A stretch of DNA of 64,000 nt from Holothuria scabra (GCA_037179385.1 CM074193.1:37846846-37910845), one strand, 5' to 3'; numbered from the stretch's first letter, positions 1 to 14,085 are shown. A program made the numbers and translations. Notes: generated by a model not told the origin, from the sequence alone.

Positions 1-101
1 AGATACATTTTCTTTTTATCATAAAGCATGGTATTCAGTATAACAAATTTGTCAGTCTATCCTTTCCTTAAGACACATTTCATGAGACATTCTCTGATCT
101 A

Positions 102-361
102 TAGACGAATCCGGTTAGCGCTTGTTTTTAGTGACTGTAGGCCGCCATTAGTGGGGTCCATCAGCCTAAAACCGTCTTTATTTATTGTGTTTACATGAAT
201 TTCAAACCCTCATATTTAGTGAACTTGGAGAATTTAAGATACAAATTAGTGTACAACCATCCACAATGGAGGCAAGCAAGGAAATCGAAAGATTAAAAGG
301 TGATGGACCCCAGTTATGGCCGACTAAAGTCAAACCATCACTTGCTGTCCGGATTCATGTA
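102..361. mobile_element. MITE with TAGACGAATCCGG ends, copy 1
   Basis: About 260 bp with terminal inverted repeats (left TAGACGAATCCGG, right end GTCCGGATTCATGTA) and TA on both sides, consistent with a TA target duplication (Tc1/mariner-like or similar). The interior matches the copy at 3379 along its length (for example GTGTACAACCATCCA). Confidence 0.75.
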
Positions 362-3300
362 TAATTAAACCCCATTACTGAAAAACATGCCACCATAAGA
401 TACAGTACTGCATGTAAGCCCACAGAAAGTACTGTACCGTCCTTGGCAAAATGTGTCTGTCGTGCAGAGACCTTTAGTCTTCATTTTGAAGGCGTTCAAC
501 TTAAAGTCAACTTCAATATTTCAACGACCTTTTCATCACTTGTACATAGTGTAGGCAGCTCCACCACTCCTTCCATTCTGTTTACCAACTTCACCCCCAA
601 GTTATTCTAAAGTTCACCATATCTATTCTGCATACCAAAACACTTAAAATTCACTCAATCTTATCAATTTTGCACTTAGGACTTGATCGCAAAGCACAAT
701 ATGAGGCAAACTTTAAGGGCACTTTTAGATAAGTTTGGTATCACAATTACCAGCTAATCAGTTCCGTACCATAAATAACAACAAGACTGGCGGTATAAGT
801 ACACAATGAAGCAAAACTCAGAAATAGTGACAACGTATTTTCATGAATTTGGTCACGTAAGCTGTTTAATTGTTCATACATACAAGTAGCTCAGTGCTGT
901 GGAGAGGAAAAAGGCTATGAAGAAATCTCTACTTTCCATAGCCAAAATTATTTTGGCAATTGCGGGAAAATGAGACTTCTCTTTACATACAAACATGCAG
1001 GTGTACAACCTGTACAGGCCTAATTCTATTTGCATGAAGATTTTTCTAGCACTCTAACTGCACATATACAATAGTGAATAGTCCCAATCAAATTATTACG
1101 ATAGAGGGACAAGCATTAGTAAATGTACCCTACAGTCTAATTGTGATACTGTAGTACCATCTAATGGGCATAGATAGTCCTACATCTTGGTACAAAAACC
1201 CAGAAAAGAATTCATTTTCCTTTATTTTACATACTTTTGAACACTTGCATAGTATCAACTCAATCTTTTGCATATATTGACTTCTGCATTCTTTATCGGC
1301 CAAAACAATATTTCTTTCCTCTCGTTTCAGTTGTCTTTCATCACTTTTTGTTGTTCATTGGCCAGAGTACCATATTATAACTTTCTTTCTATATTTCTCT
1401 TATTTCTGCCCCCCCCCCCCTTTTTTTTTTGAAAAAAGTGTTCATCTCTTTTTCCAAAAAAGGGAAAATGAATTTTAGTCAGCAGCATTCAAACAAAATA
1501 AAAGAGAGTTAATAAAAGTGTGTTTATATGTAAAGTACAGTACTCATGGTTAAGATAAAAATACAGTAAGATCCAGTTATACACAGTACTGTTTCTTGAT
1601 TGGCTCCTGAAAATCATGTGACAAGAAGTGTTTACCCTATGTTTCTATGACATGATTTTGATGCGATGCCTTGTCAATTTGACAGTGTTGGCGCACTGAT
1701 GTTTGTGGGAAAAAATGAAAAAAGAGGGTTTAATTTTTTCCCTTATTTCATTTATGTACAGTTCCACAAGACCGAAATTTCCAATGAGTCACATTTTCTC
1801 ATGCTGAGTGTACAGTATTTACCCAATGTATAATTTCTCACAGGAAACAGCTGTGACAAGTTTTTCTCAACTGCAAAAATTCAGGGAGTTTTAGCTGCTT
1901 GTTTCACCTTGAAAATGCATCAATTATTGAAATCCTAAAATGTTATGAAAGATAATTAACAGGAATACAAAAAATGTGGGATTTAGAAAAGGGTGAAAAA
2001 CGGGTTTGTGACCACTGCCAATAAATAGAATAGAAGGCAGTAGCATGTTGAAAAGGGGGGCAGGGGGCACAGCCCCCCACCACCTCCGAAGTCAGTCTGT
2101 GAAAAACACTCGGAGGGGGGATTTATGGGTTTGAGGAAGAGGAAAAATTTGAAGAGACACACTTAGCATTGAACCCTTAAACATACACCAGCACAAGTAT
2201 GCCCATGTGAACTGGTCACCCAGAACTGAAGAAGGGAAAAGCAAGCAAAAGGTGAAAAGAAAAGCAAAAAAGGGTAATCAAAATCTGTTCCAGTTGGGGG
2301 GATTCAAAGCTTGTGCCCCCACCTTTGAAGTCCTCCACACACCACTGATAGAAAGTATACATGTAGAATTGCTGTAGACCATAAATGAATCTTCATTTAC
2401 TGATTGTGATTCATACAATTCCTAGGATTTGACAGTTTAATTTACAAATCACATATTTAACCTGTGAAATATGCAGCTCAGAGGTTATAAATGTTTGACA
2501 ATCAAATACATTAAAATGTCAACAGGTCTATTCCTTTTGTAATGTTTGTTTCTACTACTGTTTACTTTGACAAAATTTCTTTTAATCCAAACTCGGCTTA
2601 CATCTGCCAGAGAGAGGTAAACTTTGCTGAGCACAGTCCAAATACTGTCTGCAGGTACGTCAAGATAAGGCTCAACTAGACCTTGAACAATTATGCGATT
2701 CTTTGTCATCGACATGTGTTGCACAAAGTCTGCTTTAATTGGTGCATAGATAGCTTACATATGGTTTCAATATCTTTCCAACATTTGGTATGTACAGTAC
2801 CTGTGACCTAGAACAAACTGTAAATGATGATAATCATCAATCCATATACAAGTTGTTTAGAACAAGCAAGCAGGATTACCCAATTCCCAGCCTTGAATTT
2901 TGAGGCATGCAAGTGTAAGAAGTACACTACTACTCACCTCAAATCACTGTGAGGAAATTAGAATTTGCACACCTAATTAAGAAACCGAACTCAGGAACAC
3001 GTGTCACTGTTTAATGACTGTATTCTACTGGACATAGCACACTTAACACACTCCTTAATTTTCAAGGAGTGTGATTTGAAGTGCTCACACCTCTAAAATA
3101 GAAAACACAAGGCCTGCAAATGCATCACCTTTCTGACAATCTCAACAATCCCCAAAGATTTACAATCCCATTTTGATTTTTATTACGAGGGAACATCCTA
3201 CACCTGCTGCTTAAATATGTTGGAAAAAATTGACTTGATCTCCTTGGTTTTGTTGACAGGAAATCACCTTCAAACTATACTGGCAGTTGGGGCATTTTTT

Positions 3301-3378
3301 CATAGTTTTTGAGGCCTACAGTAGTGCCAGAACTAATTGATATGCTTTCAAGCCTACACTGAAAGTTGAAATTTTCTA
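362..3378. other. Non-coding stretch
   Basis: AT-rich sequence without a supportable gene. It has a C10/T10 run near 1411-1430, a GGGGGCAGGGGGCACAGCC patch at about 2055 resembling the G-rich subterminal parts of local DNA elements, and an inverted pair around 3051-3079 (GTGTGCTAAG-type simple hairpin). Confidence 0.4.
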
Positions 3379-3645
3379 TAGATGAATCTGATTAGTACTT
3401 GTTTTTCGTGACTGTGTAAGTCTGTGCGCAGCCATTAGTAGGGTCCATCAGCCTTTAATCGTCTTCATTTATTGTCTACGTGTATTTCAATACTCATATT
3501 CAGTGAAGTTGAGTAAAATCAAGATACACTTTAGTGTACAACCATCCATGGAAGAGGTGAGGAAGGAACTTTAAAGATTAAAAGTGACGGACGCCAGTAA
3601 TGGCCGACTAAAATCAGACCATCACAATCTGTCCGGATTCGTCTA
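3379..3645. mobile_element. MITE with TAGACGAATCCGG ends, copy 2
   Basis: Second copy of the 102-361 family. Ends are TAGATGAATC on the left and GTCCGGATTCGTCTA on the right, flanked by TA. The right end matches the inferred consensus better than copy 1. Confidence 0.75.
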
Positions 3646-3661
3646 TAGTTTTGTGCACTCC

Positions 3662-3715
3662 ATATTTGACATCGTCATGGCATAGACTCCTTGCATGCCT
3701 TCAGCAAGGAATCAA
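3662..3715 (+). repeat. Solo hairpin end of the tandem-repeat element family
   Basis: Carries the same CATCGTCATGGCATAGACTC and CTTCAGCAAGGAATCAAAAA sequence that closes the larger elements at 10300-11577 and 48833-50520, here without the tandem array. Confidence 0.5.
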
Positions 3716-3900
3716 AAACATTTTTACTTTCAAAGGGAAAGAAAGCCAAAAATGTGTACGACAAGAAAGTCACAAATTATTGCGCAATGAACTATTTTGA
3801 TTTTAAAAGAATAATCTTCAACAAATGTCTCTGCAAAGGAACAAGGTATGACAAAGGGAGTTGGATGAGTAATATTAATTACAGTATGCAACCTCTAAAA
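3716..3900. repeat. Dispersed repeat shared with 55600-55800
   Basis: The stretch around 3755-3840 (AAGAAAGTCACAAATTATTG, then AATCTTCAACA) recurs at about 55640-55715. The 70-codon frame covering it is therefore repeat sequence, not a gene. Confidence 0.5.
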
Positions 3901-4548
3901 TAAACAAATTTTTAAAATTCTAGACTTGAGGACTTTAACCCGTATTTACAATGACTAGCCCATTTAGACAAATTATGTAGTTCTCAGTGATGAACATACA
4001 TACTAGAGCTGCCCTCAAACATAGCTAAAGTACTCATTAAGTGTCAAAAAATTTCTAAGACGTCATATGAGAACTACTGCATCTAAAGGCTGAGTCATTG
4101 AAAAACTCCTCTTGGAGTTACTGTACTTCATTGTGCAGTGCATCACAAAATTTAATGACAAGCATACCTGTGCAGTATTTATAATCTTTGCCTTGTATTA
4201 TTGTGCTAAATGAACCACCTGAAAATCAAACCAGACTTACATTATGGTAAATTAAGTGGAGGAATTTTGAATTACGTAAACTTTATCCAAAAGCTTGCTA
4301 CATAGTAAATTGCAGCCACAATAGTTCAAAACCTTATCAATAAGCATCTTAATAGGCAAATATTGCTCAGTCACAAGGGTCTTAAGCACTGCAAATTACC
4401 TTAGACAAAGTATACACTTAATTGGAATGGCCATTCTTTCCTCATTTACATTGTTGTCAGGTAAACCAGTGTCTCCTGTTTTCTTAGTATGATCAAGACA
4501 CACAACAACACTAGAAAACCAATTAGTCTCATTAGAAGCGGATACTAT

Positions 4549-4880
4549 AAATTCCTTTACCAACACATGTACTTCCAATCAGTGTTGAGCACTTCAAGTG
4601 AAACTATGTAGCTCACAAAAGGGCTCAATTCTGCCTGCTTATGTAACAAACTTGTGTATATATATGCCTATATTCAGCTAAGTCGGTTGGATATTACAGT
4701 GGTTTTCACTATATGGATACCAAAAATTCCTTTACCAACACATGTACTTCCAATCAGCGTTGAGCACTTCAAGTGAAACTATGAGCTCACAAAAGGACTC
4801 AATTCTGCCTGCTTATGTAACAAACTTGTGTATATGCCTATCTAGATTCAGCTAGGTCAGTTGGACAGTGGTTTTCACCT
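4549..4880 (+). repeat. Tandem duplication, about 175 bp period
   Basis: AAATTCCTTTACCAACACAT at 4549 restarts at 4724. The two units (4549-4715 and 4724-4880) stay nearly identical, with small indels in a TATATA tract and in GTAGCTC versus GAGCTC. The few differences suggest a fairly recent duplication. Confidence 0.85.
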
Positions 4881-6784
4881 AAAGATGCTTCAGTCCATTG
4901 CCCTGAACTTTTTTGGACAGACAACCCATTTCATTGCAAAGCCAAACGTAAAGAGAAACTTGTATTCAAAGAAAAACCCACAAAAATCTAGTGGGAGTCA
5001 AACTTACACATATGTTGTAAAAGTGCTGGTGCACAGCAGATGGATTTAACCGATCTGCTGCTCAATTGCCACTCAACAGTCCAGCATGCCTTCTGAGCTT
5101 GAACTATACTGCCATTCTGGTCAGGGCAAATATTTGTAGTGAAGTGGTAACAAGTACAGACTCTTGTGGACACAGGAGCTGACAAGCAAGAGATTTTAAA
5201 AAGGAGATCTCTTTTTGTGACCAAATTGGTCCTGATGACAAATTTTAGCTTTTTAGGACTTCTCATAGCAAAGATGTACTTTGCACATCCCACTCCCACA
5301 CTTCTGCAAAATCATTGCACTTTGGCCAATTAAAAGACAAGTCTGCAATTTTGCCGACTTGGGCTTCATCCCCTCCACTTTTCCAGCCCACTTGTCCGCC
5401 TTAAATCCCTGTCCCCAATATTTCTAGTTCTTTCAAAATTTTAGTGGTCAAACTGGAGTCCATTTAATTTGAAGAGACAGAAGCAAGGTCAGTCATTTAA
5501 ATCAGAACACAAAATTTGACAAAGTTATTTTCTTCTAGGTTCTATTTAGGCCTATTTAATAATAGTCATAGCACATAGCCCTCCCTCACCTCCAAAAGAT
5601 CAAATTCTGAAAAATAAAAAAAAACTAGTAATGGGACAGAAAAATAAACTTCAGATGATGCAAAAATGTTCCACCGTTGCATTTGAGTGTACTTTAAAAT
5701 TGTACAAACTCAAAATGTCTTTCCCTAAGGCTGATAATCAGCCCTGCAGTTAGCCAATTTGGAACATCAATTACAAACAACATGAATGTTTTTGCTAGTG
5801 GTTTAAATGAGGGGAGCTCTCAATAATGATCTTTGTAATGCAACATGTGAACCGTTCCATCTCATTTTTCTTCTAACTAACCTCCCAAGTGAACCCTAGA
5901 CAACCTTTTTACTTAAAAAGATTGGGGGTATACAGAAAGAGATAAGGTTTTCAGACAACACAGAAAGGGAACAGTCATTCCACGGAGAGTACAACTTTAT
6001 GCAGTACTGTAAACAATTCTACGTCCTACCTCAATGGCTACAGTGAAAGAACTGACTAAACAAGGCGGCTTAGTCTGCAGTTCACTGTCATCTTTAGTTA
6101 AAAACCCCAATGGTTGCATTTACCAAACTGTTTTTTTTGTTAACAAATTCTTACAAAGCCCCAAAAGTGTCCACAATTTATCCCAGGTTCAGTAAAATGC
6201 CATTGATGGCCACTGATGCATTTTCCAAAATCCCTTCAGGTTGCTCAACTAAAGGAGAAGTCCTTTATGGCTACCAACTGATGTATAAATGTAAGGTCAT
6301 ATTGGAGGCATGCCATTGTTTTCATTCCCAGTTGCCCTAGTAGTTAGTCCTCTTTTTACAATAGCTTTATTTTGAGTCAAAAATGCCAAGCAATCTTTAG
6401 TTTATAGCTGATCTGACTTTTGTCCTCATACAATTTTAATACAAGATTTATAGTTAAAAACCAGTCCAGGGTTATTCTATCTGTGTAATATAATTGTGCA
6501 CAGACTCAGTGTGGGGGTGCCATTGTCTGGCACCGCCCAATGCGCTATATGATGAATGTACAGTATAATGGAAGTACTTCTTAATTTGTAGTGCTACAGT
6601 ATACCATTTTGCACTTAGAACATGTGGTAGCACTTATACCATACTACAGACTACAGTACTGTCAAGTAAGAGAAGTCTGTAATTTTATCAACAATACCAA
6701 AAATATCAGATATCACCACACCAAAAAAGTTGATGTGTCCATAGCATTGTGGCACCCTTACTTATCTATGGTATATTACATAGG
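4881..6784. other. Non-coding stretch
   Basis: No exon, RNA gene or bounded element recognised. Open frames here are short and unlike known proteins. Confidence 0.4.
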
Positions 6785-6785
6785 T

Positions 6786-7305
6786 GTGGGTGGAGATGGC
6801 TTGGTGGTTTGAGCGTACTGCCTTGCATACTGAAGGTCCCCGGATCAAATCCCGGTGGAACCACTTGGAAATTTTCCGGGGTATAAAAATTAGCTTGTTC
6901 AGCATAGCTGTTCACAGTGATGCTGAGGGAGTTTAAAATTGGGAATTACAAAACTGGGTATTTGGTTGTCCGTTTCAGGAAGTTATCCGTTTCAGGAAGT
7001 TGTCCGACTCAGTTCAGCTGTTGAGCAGTGGTGCAGAGCAAGTATAACCTCCACTGGGGATACGCTCACGTCCGTCGGATGGGGAAGTTAAATGGCGGTC
7101 CCGGGAGCAGGATTGGGAGCTATTAGTACACGCCTGCCTCGTTTCCTCTGAGCACTAGTCGAAAAGAGAAGGCCAAGTTCGCCAGTGTTCATCCACACTC
7201 ACTCTTGCATTGGATCTGCGAAGAGTTAAATGATTAGGGTCTGGACTTCAGGGCATCTTATGGGGCTTCGGCCCTCCTTTGCCCTTCAACCTGTTATGTT
7301 ATGTT
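6786..7305 (+). mobile_element. tRNA-derived SINE, near full length
   Basis: A tRNA-like head holds a box A (TGGCTTGGTGG, 6797-6807) and a box B (GGATCAAATCC, 6842-6852) at pol III promoter spacing, followed by CCCGGTGG. An unrelated body of about 400 bp includes CGTCCGTCGGATGGGG. The tail is short repeats of TTATG (TGTTATGTTATGTT) after GCCCTTCAACC. The 3' part recurs on the minus strand at 25928-26010, which confirms it is a dispersed element rather than a tRNA gene. It could be transcribed by pol III. Confidence 0.8.
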
Positions 7306-7308
7306 AAA

Positions 7309-10299
7309 CAAAACACAAAAATTTGCCACAAATTTGCCCTTGGTAGACAAGAAGTTACACCAATTGGAGACAAAATCAAGTTGACCTGAATGTCTAGCAC
7401 ATGACTAGGAACTTGACATTTTCCAGAACGGGAGGGGGCTGAGCACAGGTATAAATAGGCAGTTAGGGATATGTTGCAGTAACATGCATCCCAGCTTAGG
7501 AGACAACCAGAATTTCTGTCCAACTATCAACATTTCAAAAATTGTGTAGCATGTTCTCCTTTGGACAACCAAAACTCTTTGACCACAGTGAATTTGAATG
7601 TAATTTCCATGTCAACCAATTTGTTATTGCCTGATTTTCAATACAAAATGTGTGGATTAAGCTTCACTGAAAATTCTACTTTTCCTGGAAAACCAGCGGG
7701 ACTACTAGATTTCCAGCAGGACAACCAGTTTCCACTAAGTGGTTGTCCTTCTTGGCAACCATTTTATTGCACTAGAAGTAACTGATATGCCCTGATATTT
7801 TACCAGCTTTTGAAGCAACTCTTCCCCAGGATGGTGATTACAGTGCATCTTGAATGCCTACCCCCTTGAGAAAAATGCTTCATACCAATGCCACTGGACC
7901 TATGCTATTTATCGTTGGCATTTTAACCATTCTCATCCCCATTCAGGCCCCACTCATTTAGGTAATGCAAGATACAACAAGCTACAAACAGGGCAACTTC
8001 CAAACTTGTATTTAGTCAATCTGCCCAGTGTACACATTAAAAGTCGCAAACTACCAACTGATGCAGAACAGATGCATTGTAGCCTATTATTATTGCACTC
8101 AGTGAACATTTGAGTCTTACTTAAAGCTTCCCATAAATCCATCCTCATAAAAAAGTTCTTGTCATTATAAACATGAAAATTATGTAAAATCTAAGGAGGT
8201 TGAATACTACATAGATCACATAGTGATTTGGGAAAGAATGACAATGAATGTCTACCAGATGTCTGAGTGGGTCATTCTGATGATGTACAGTACAGTGTGC
8301 ATCCTGTTATACCATCAGGCACTTAGCCTATAAAAGGGTTTGGGAGGATTGAAAACCTTTCTCCTGTAAAAGAAGTTCAAAAAAAATAACAGCAACAGAG
8401 TTCAATAAATTTGGCACACCCCTTATGTTGGAAAGTCAAATTTTGCACCATTTTGCATGGAGCCTTAAAAATCAAATTTTCTCCAAAGGAAACTCTCCCA
8501 TTTGAAACCCCTCCCAAAGTCACAATAAGCGAGTTCGGTAATTCGTTGCTGCATGGAATTGTGGGCCATGGTGTGGGATGTACAAACTAAGCTCAGCACA
8601 AAGTGTACATTGTTCCCTTCTTTCCGTCAGTATGTGCATACAACACTACCTAAGTGTCTAGCCAACTCGAACAAAAATAGGGGTCTCAGTGCTACTGTAC
8701 TTTACTGCAGATTGAAACGCAAATCTTTACACCAAAAAGACAATTTAGACACAATCCACTGTACAAAGCCCCACTTGAGATCCCTACTTATGTTATGGAT
8801 GGATTAAGAAAAAGTGATTTCACCAAATTTTTATTTAAACTCAAATTTTGAAATACGTGTTATAAGTGTGGGATTGGTTTGTTCATCCCAAAGATTTGAA
8901 TGATGGGAACATGTGCATAACCCCTAAAACAAATTACGGCACTGGCTTATTGAAAAACCTGTCTCCTCCCATGACAAAATCCTAGCTATGCATCTGCATA
9001 CCATAGTATTGAATAACTACCTGCATATTACCTTTTGCATTTCTTTTTGACTACCAGTAACTAAATTATTTTGTGTACTGTACTAGCTACTACTGAGTAT
9101 GTACATCACTGTGCACTGTACAATGTAGTTCACACAACCCACAAATTAACTTCATGGGCAAATACAGTAGTCTACCAGTTTATTAAGTACAGACAGACCT
9201 GTACGGTAAGCATGCTGCTATTGACAAACTGCATACACTGAAAATAGTACACATTCAACTCAGCAGCTGATGTCATCAAATCTGCAAGTATATCCTTTTT
9301 TATAGAATTCCAACAACCAAGTCTTTCCAGTCTATATACACTTAGCAAGAACAATAAAACCACGGATCACACAATTAATCAAAAATTACAAATACTGTAT
9401 TCTTGCCCTGATGTGTAGGCCTAGCTATTTACAGATCTCTCAAGGCCCATGATTGCAAAAAAGAAATGTGCTTAAAGCATGCAATACAGTACATACAAGC
9501 CTCAGGTACTGTAATTCGGTTTCATTGCAAATTGTTGATCAGGCTAGCAGACGGTCTTAATGTTCATGTTTTTGTCCACTCTCGATGCCTTTGAACCCTT
9601 AGGAGGTACAGTACTTGCCAGCTGGATGCTATACTGAGAAGTTCAGGTTTGTAAACTGTAGCTTTTTACTTGTCCTGCATTGTTTGGGGAGGGGGTGGAG
9701 ATTTGCTTCAATGCATTTCAGTTTAATTCAAAGACACCCACCACCTCTCCCCTTCCCCTTTACACCTAGTCTGGCCACAGGTTCAGAGGTTTGCTAAGTC
9801 ATGATTACAAAAAATTTCAGGTACTGAGGGTGGCTCTCTATATAATGATGTCTCTATGATCCAAAAAGTTGACTGCATTGAGGTTAGTGTTAGAACAAGC
9901 CCTAATCCTAACAGTCATCCATGAATTAGAACATACAGTAGAGACATCTCAACAGAAAGGTGTAACCTTGGCTATTAGTGGTGGTCCTTTTGTATTTGTT
10001 TTTTGGTTTAATGTGCTTCCCAAAGGCTATGATGTCCTTGAAAATTAACAAAAAATGGGAACCCTATTAATCTAGAAATTAACAAGATTTGTAATTTGCC
10101 TTAAATTGTCTGCTTGTAGGAACACCACATAACAACGTCAAGTCAAGTGTCCTTTGTTTGATACACAGTAGATACTATTGTTTTGATTACATGAACTACA
10201 GTACTTTCTGAAAAACAAGCCTTACTGAGAGGGCTAAATAAGCATCAGACACTATCTCTAGACAGGTAGTAAATGGTTAAACCCATGGAGCTGTATGAT
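7309..10299. other. Non-coding stretch with weak repeat traces
   Basis: GGACAACC/GGTTGTCC motifs at 7560-7770 resemble the interior of the CAGGGCTCGATTTT element family (35346, 60888), but no ends are recognisable. Otherwise I see nothing. Confidence 0.35.
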
Positions 10300-11577
10300 T
10301 CAATGAGAAAACCCCTCAGGACACTGTGGCAGTAAAATGTGATAAATTAGGTAACATAACAGTGACCAGCAATTTTCACAGACTGGTGGGTCAGTTACAA
10401 TTTGATTCATTCAATTAGACAATCTCAGTTCAAGCATGCTCAAGGGTATTTGATCCAAATGATCAGTTATTTAGTTCTTTTTATAAAACTAATTACCTGT
10501 GGTGTATTCAGTTATCTAGTTCCCACTTACATGTCCTTATGAGGACAGTGGCACAAGGTTTGTCTGTAACTTTTAACAATCTTTGATACTAAATTTAATG
10601 TTATCTTCATTTTTTCTTGAGGGTTATGGAAGAAACAATGTTTGTATGCTCTAAAAGAAATTTTGGGCATCATACAGGGCACTTGATCTGTTCAAATTAA
10701 CACTTATGATGTTCCCCACTGAACAATTCCTCTGCTTTGTGGGCATGGATTTTGTTCTACCCACTTACTCTTATGTGTATTAATACTGGCACTACATGTT
10801 ATAGGGCAAAACTTCAAAATCAAAATCAACATAAATACTGTACCGAATGCACTTTTATGCACTTTAGACGTTCTTAATACAGTGAGATTGCTTCAGTACA
10901 TATTTTGAAATTACCCAACTTGATCATTTACATAATGAAGTGGATTCCAAAAGCTTACCTATGCATCTTACGTTACCCATGCCATTCAAAATTCTTAACC
11001 CTATGCACGAATGAATATTAACCTTAACAGTTTCCCTTTTTTTAATAAAGTATGTGCAAGGTTTAACCTCTGATGACCCTAAATGGCCTTTGACCCCAGT
11101 AAAAAAACAATAGGGATCATCTACTCAATATGGACAATCGACATGCTAAGTATGAGATCCCTCCCAGTTACCCTTCTTGATACTGTTTACAAAGTTTTGA
11201 TATTTTGACCTCTGGTGACCCCAGATGACCTTTGACCTCCACCAAAAACAATAGGGATCATCTACTCAATATGGGCAATTTGCATGGTAAGTATGAGATC
11301 GCTCACATTTTTCCTTCTGGAGATATCGTGTTTACAAGCAATTTCCAAGGTATTTACCATTTGACCCCTGGTGATCCCAAATGACCTTTGACCTCCACCA
11401 AAAACCAATAGGGATCTTCTACTCTATGTGGGCAATCTACAAGTTTGAGATCCCTCGGAGTTACCCTTCTTGAGATATCGTGTTTACAAGAGGGCGTCAC
11501 ATACGCACACACACACATACACACACACGACATCACCATCGCATAGATTCCTTTCCTGCTTTCGGCAAGGAATCAAA
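10300..11577 (+). mobile_element. Tandem-repeat element with terminal hairpin, copy A (Helitron/HINE-like?)
   Basis: A unique left part (10300-11050) is followed by about three units of 145-150 bp, each containing TGACCTTTGACC and CAATAGGGATCATCTACTC. A short (AC)n tract (11506-11528) and a terminal hairpin (GATTCCTTTCC..GGCAAGGAATC, about 11546-11571) come next. The whole order is mirrored on the minus strand at 48833-50520. The architecture (unique 5' block, tandem array, microsatellite, 3' hairpin, no clear target duplication) recalls Helentron-derived HINE elements, but I cannot see diagnostic termini, so class is inference. Confidence 0.65.
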
Positions 11578-13866
11578 AACACAAAAATTACTGCCTTTTT
11601 TTGTTGAAACAAGAATCAAATGTATAAAAGTCCTATAGTCACACTCTGACTACGGAAGACAGTTTTTTGAAAATATCATGCACATGATTTTCCAAGGGGA
11701 ACATGCCACCTAGGTCTCCTAGGGCTACTGCTGCACATCCAATGACAAATACATGTTGCCATTAACAAATTTGGAAGCCTTTCCACTACAAATTGATTTT
11801 GTGCCAATAGTGCACTGAATTTATACTGTACTCATGCATTATTAATACCTTTTAAGCACACAAGCAATGGAGGAGATTTGTCCTCCCCTTACTTTTTAAG
11901 GCCCTGGAGGAAAAATCTCCTTTGCCACCCTTGACGGAACCATTGGATGAAAAAGAAATTTTCTTTCAATTGCAAATAACATATATAGTTTAAATATATA
12001 GTTTTAATGCTTCACCAAAACATGTTTTTTAAATTTTTCAGTTACCCTTTTCTTTTTAAAATCTTTTTTTATAAATAATCACTTTGGAAACTCATGTAGT
12101 AGCAAGTTTCTTTATTTGCACTTACTGAAGAAGAGAGGAAACAACCAGCTACCTTACAAATGCATGGCACATGTGCTTAGTCTATGGCTAGACATAACAG
12201 ATTTATACATGAAGAAATTTTCATAAGTTGGTTAACTCAATTAGCATACTAAGTTACAGTATCATTGAAGGGAAAGCCTCTACCACTTGGTAACCAATCA
12301 CAACGTTTTGTGTATCACGGATTAAGTTTTCTTAGTTTTTAGTCAATGAATAATAAATGTGGTGCGGAATGGAAGATGTGAAAAATTAAAAAAAAAAAAA
12401 AAAGATTCCCAATTTAAGTTATCAATATCCCCTCCTGCAGACATGCTGGAGAGGTCAAAACTCCTGCTCTAAAAATATTTTTGCTCCCTCTAAGGACTAT
12501 GAAAATTGCCACTGACTTAGGGCCCACATATGGCCCCTGAAAAAATTTTGCTCCCCACCCTGGAAAAGTTTTGGCCCTAACCACAGGCCTGCCAATGAAT
12601 GAATTCACAATTCACTTAGGCCTGCTAATAGGCGGACCCAACTCTACTTGTGTGCTTGGGATTTGAACACCATTTCCATTACAAGTGGTGAGGGCAAACT
12701 TCTATGAGCTACTACAGTAATATTGTAAACATGTTCACCACTGTTTTCACACCGGTTTGACCCAAGGTCACACCACACACTCAGCTTAAACTTGTTGTAT
12801 CGATCCTCTAACTAAAGCACATTGAACATGACCATGTACTGCGCTTAACAGTAGGACCTACTCTGTACACAGTCCTCACCCAGGATACATTTCCTGAAAT
12901 CAAGAAGTTTGTGTGCCGAGCCCAGTGGGCAACTCTATATTGCCTCACTGCTTCAAAAATCCACCTGTAATTACCATACTTGCCATGACCTTTAACACCA
13001 TGCCTAGGCTTGTAAAGAGGCTTATTTTCAAACGGGGTAATAAAATGGTGAAATTTGGAATTGAGAATCCACTCTATGACGGAGTATGTCACACAATCTT
13101 ATGCCTGTAACTGAAGTGTAAATCATATAACGAGGAGCAATCACTTCACATAGTCAGGGTAACCATTCCATTGGTGATCCTGCCTTACTATACATAGGGG
13201 TGTGTGAACAAGGCAGGGTCACTAAACAGGAGGGTTTCACTGACAACACGTAATGATGCTCCAGAAGACATTCATCTTAAAAGTTTCCACTTTATAATGT
13301 GTCTTCATTTACAGAAAATTTATATAAATTGAACAAATTTTGGAATGTATTCTAAAACAATTTTTATTAATATACTGGATGGAATTGACCTCTTTCTTTT
13401 CGAGTTTTGGAAATAGACAACAGATTTTATGATATTTATTGGAGAATTTCCACTAATGTAACTTGTCCACTAATGTGGAATTAACGTGTAGCGCCATCAT
13501 TGCACAAAACAGCAAAATGGCTGCTGCTCAAGCACCACTTCTGCTGACTGTTCTGCAACATTTTGTCCCAGAAAGTAACTTTACATTGTATATACTGTAT
13601 GCATATTTTTTAGCTATAAATAAACATAAAACTTTTACCAATAGTTTCAGGACAGCGATGGTAAAATTAGCTGAAGAATAAGCTATTTATGCCGTGATCA
13701 ATTTTCCTCTTAAGTCCTGGTATTGCATGGGCTGGGTTTGTAGCACTGTGGCCAAGGACTCTAGTGTGGAGTAAAACGAAGTGGACATAGGCTAGCATAG
13801 TTTAAGGACTAACCATGGCTGACCAAGCCAAGCTTGGCATAATGATTCTAAAGGCCTATCCTGAGG
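11578..13866. other. Non-coding stretch
   Basis: Contains an A16 run near 12388 and the segment 12460-12580 with CCCTGAAAAAATTTTGCTCC-type sequence resembling a decayed DNA element end. No gene is recognised. Confidence 0.35.
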
Positions 13867-14078
13867 ACCATACTAGAAAGTAGGGTCTTTCACAGAAAGA
13901 TCTTTGGCGTATGGAAATGTAAGCCAACAAATTTGGCGTATGGTGTACCCAGCTGCTACAGGAAAAATCACAACAGTTGGTATACAATTGCAACAATTTG
14001 TGTACGTGGCATATAATTCCAAACACATCCACCTTGGCGTGACTCTTTGGCGAACCGCAAATGTACTTTCCGGTGTGG
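13867..14078. mobile_element. 212-bp TIR element, copy 1, 7-bp duplication CCTGAGG
   Basis: Bounded by ACCATACTAGAAAGTA and TACTTTCCGGTGTGG (imperfect inverted repeats) and flanked on both sides by CCTGAGG (13860-13866, 14079-14085). The interior (CACAGAAAGATCTTTGGCGT, GCCAACAAATTTGG) matches the copy at 28131 in direct orientation. Confidence 0.8.
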
Positions 14079-14085
14079 CCTGAGG

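Noticed and set aside
6786..6860. tRNA gene
   Set aside because: Box A and box B are present but the fold is poor, the sequence continues into a long body with a TTATG tail, and the tail recurs elsewhere: a SINE.
10300..11577. CRISPR-like array
   Set aside because: The repeated units are about 145 bp, diverged and contiguous, in an animal genome; a satellite-type array inside a mobile element.
12808..13110. 94-codon minus and 65-codon plus overlapping frames
   Set aside because: No family resemblance, no splice-site context; chance frames.
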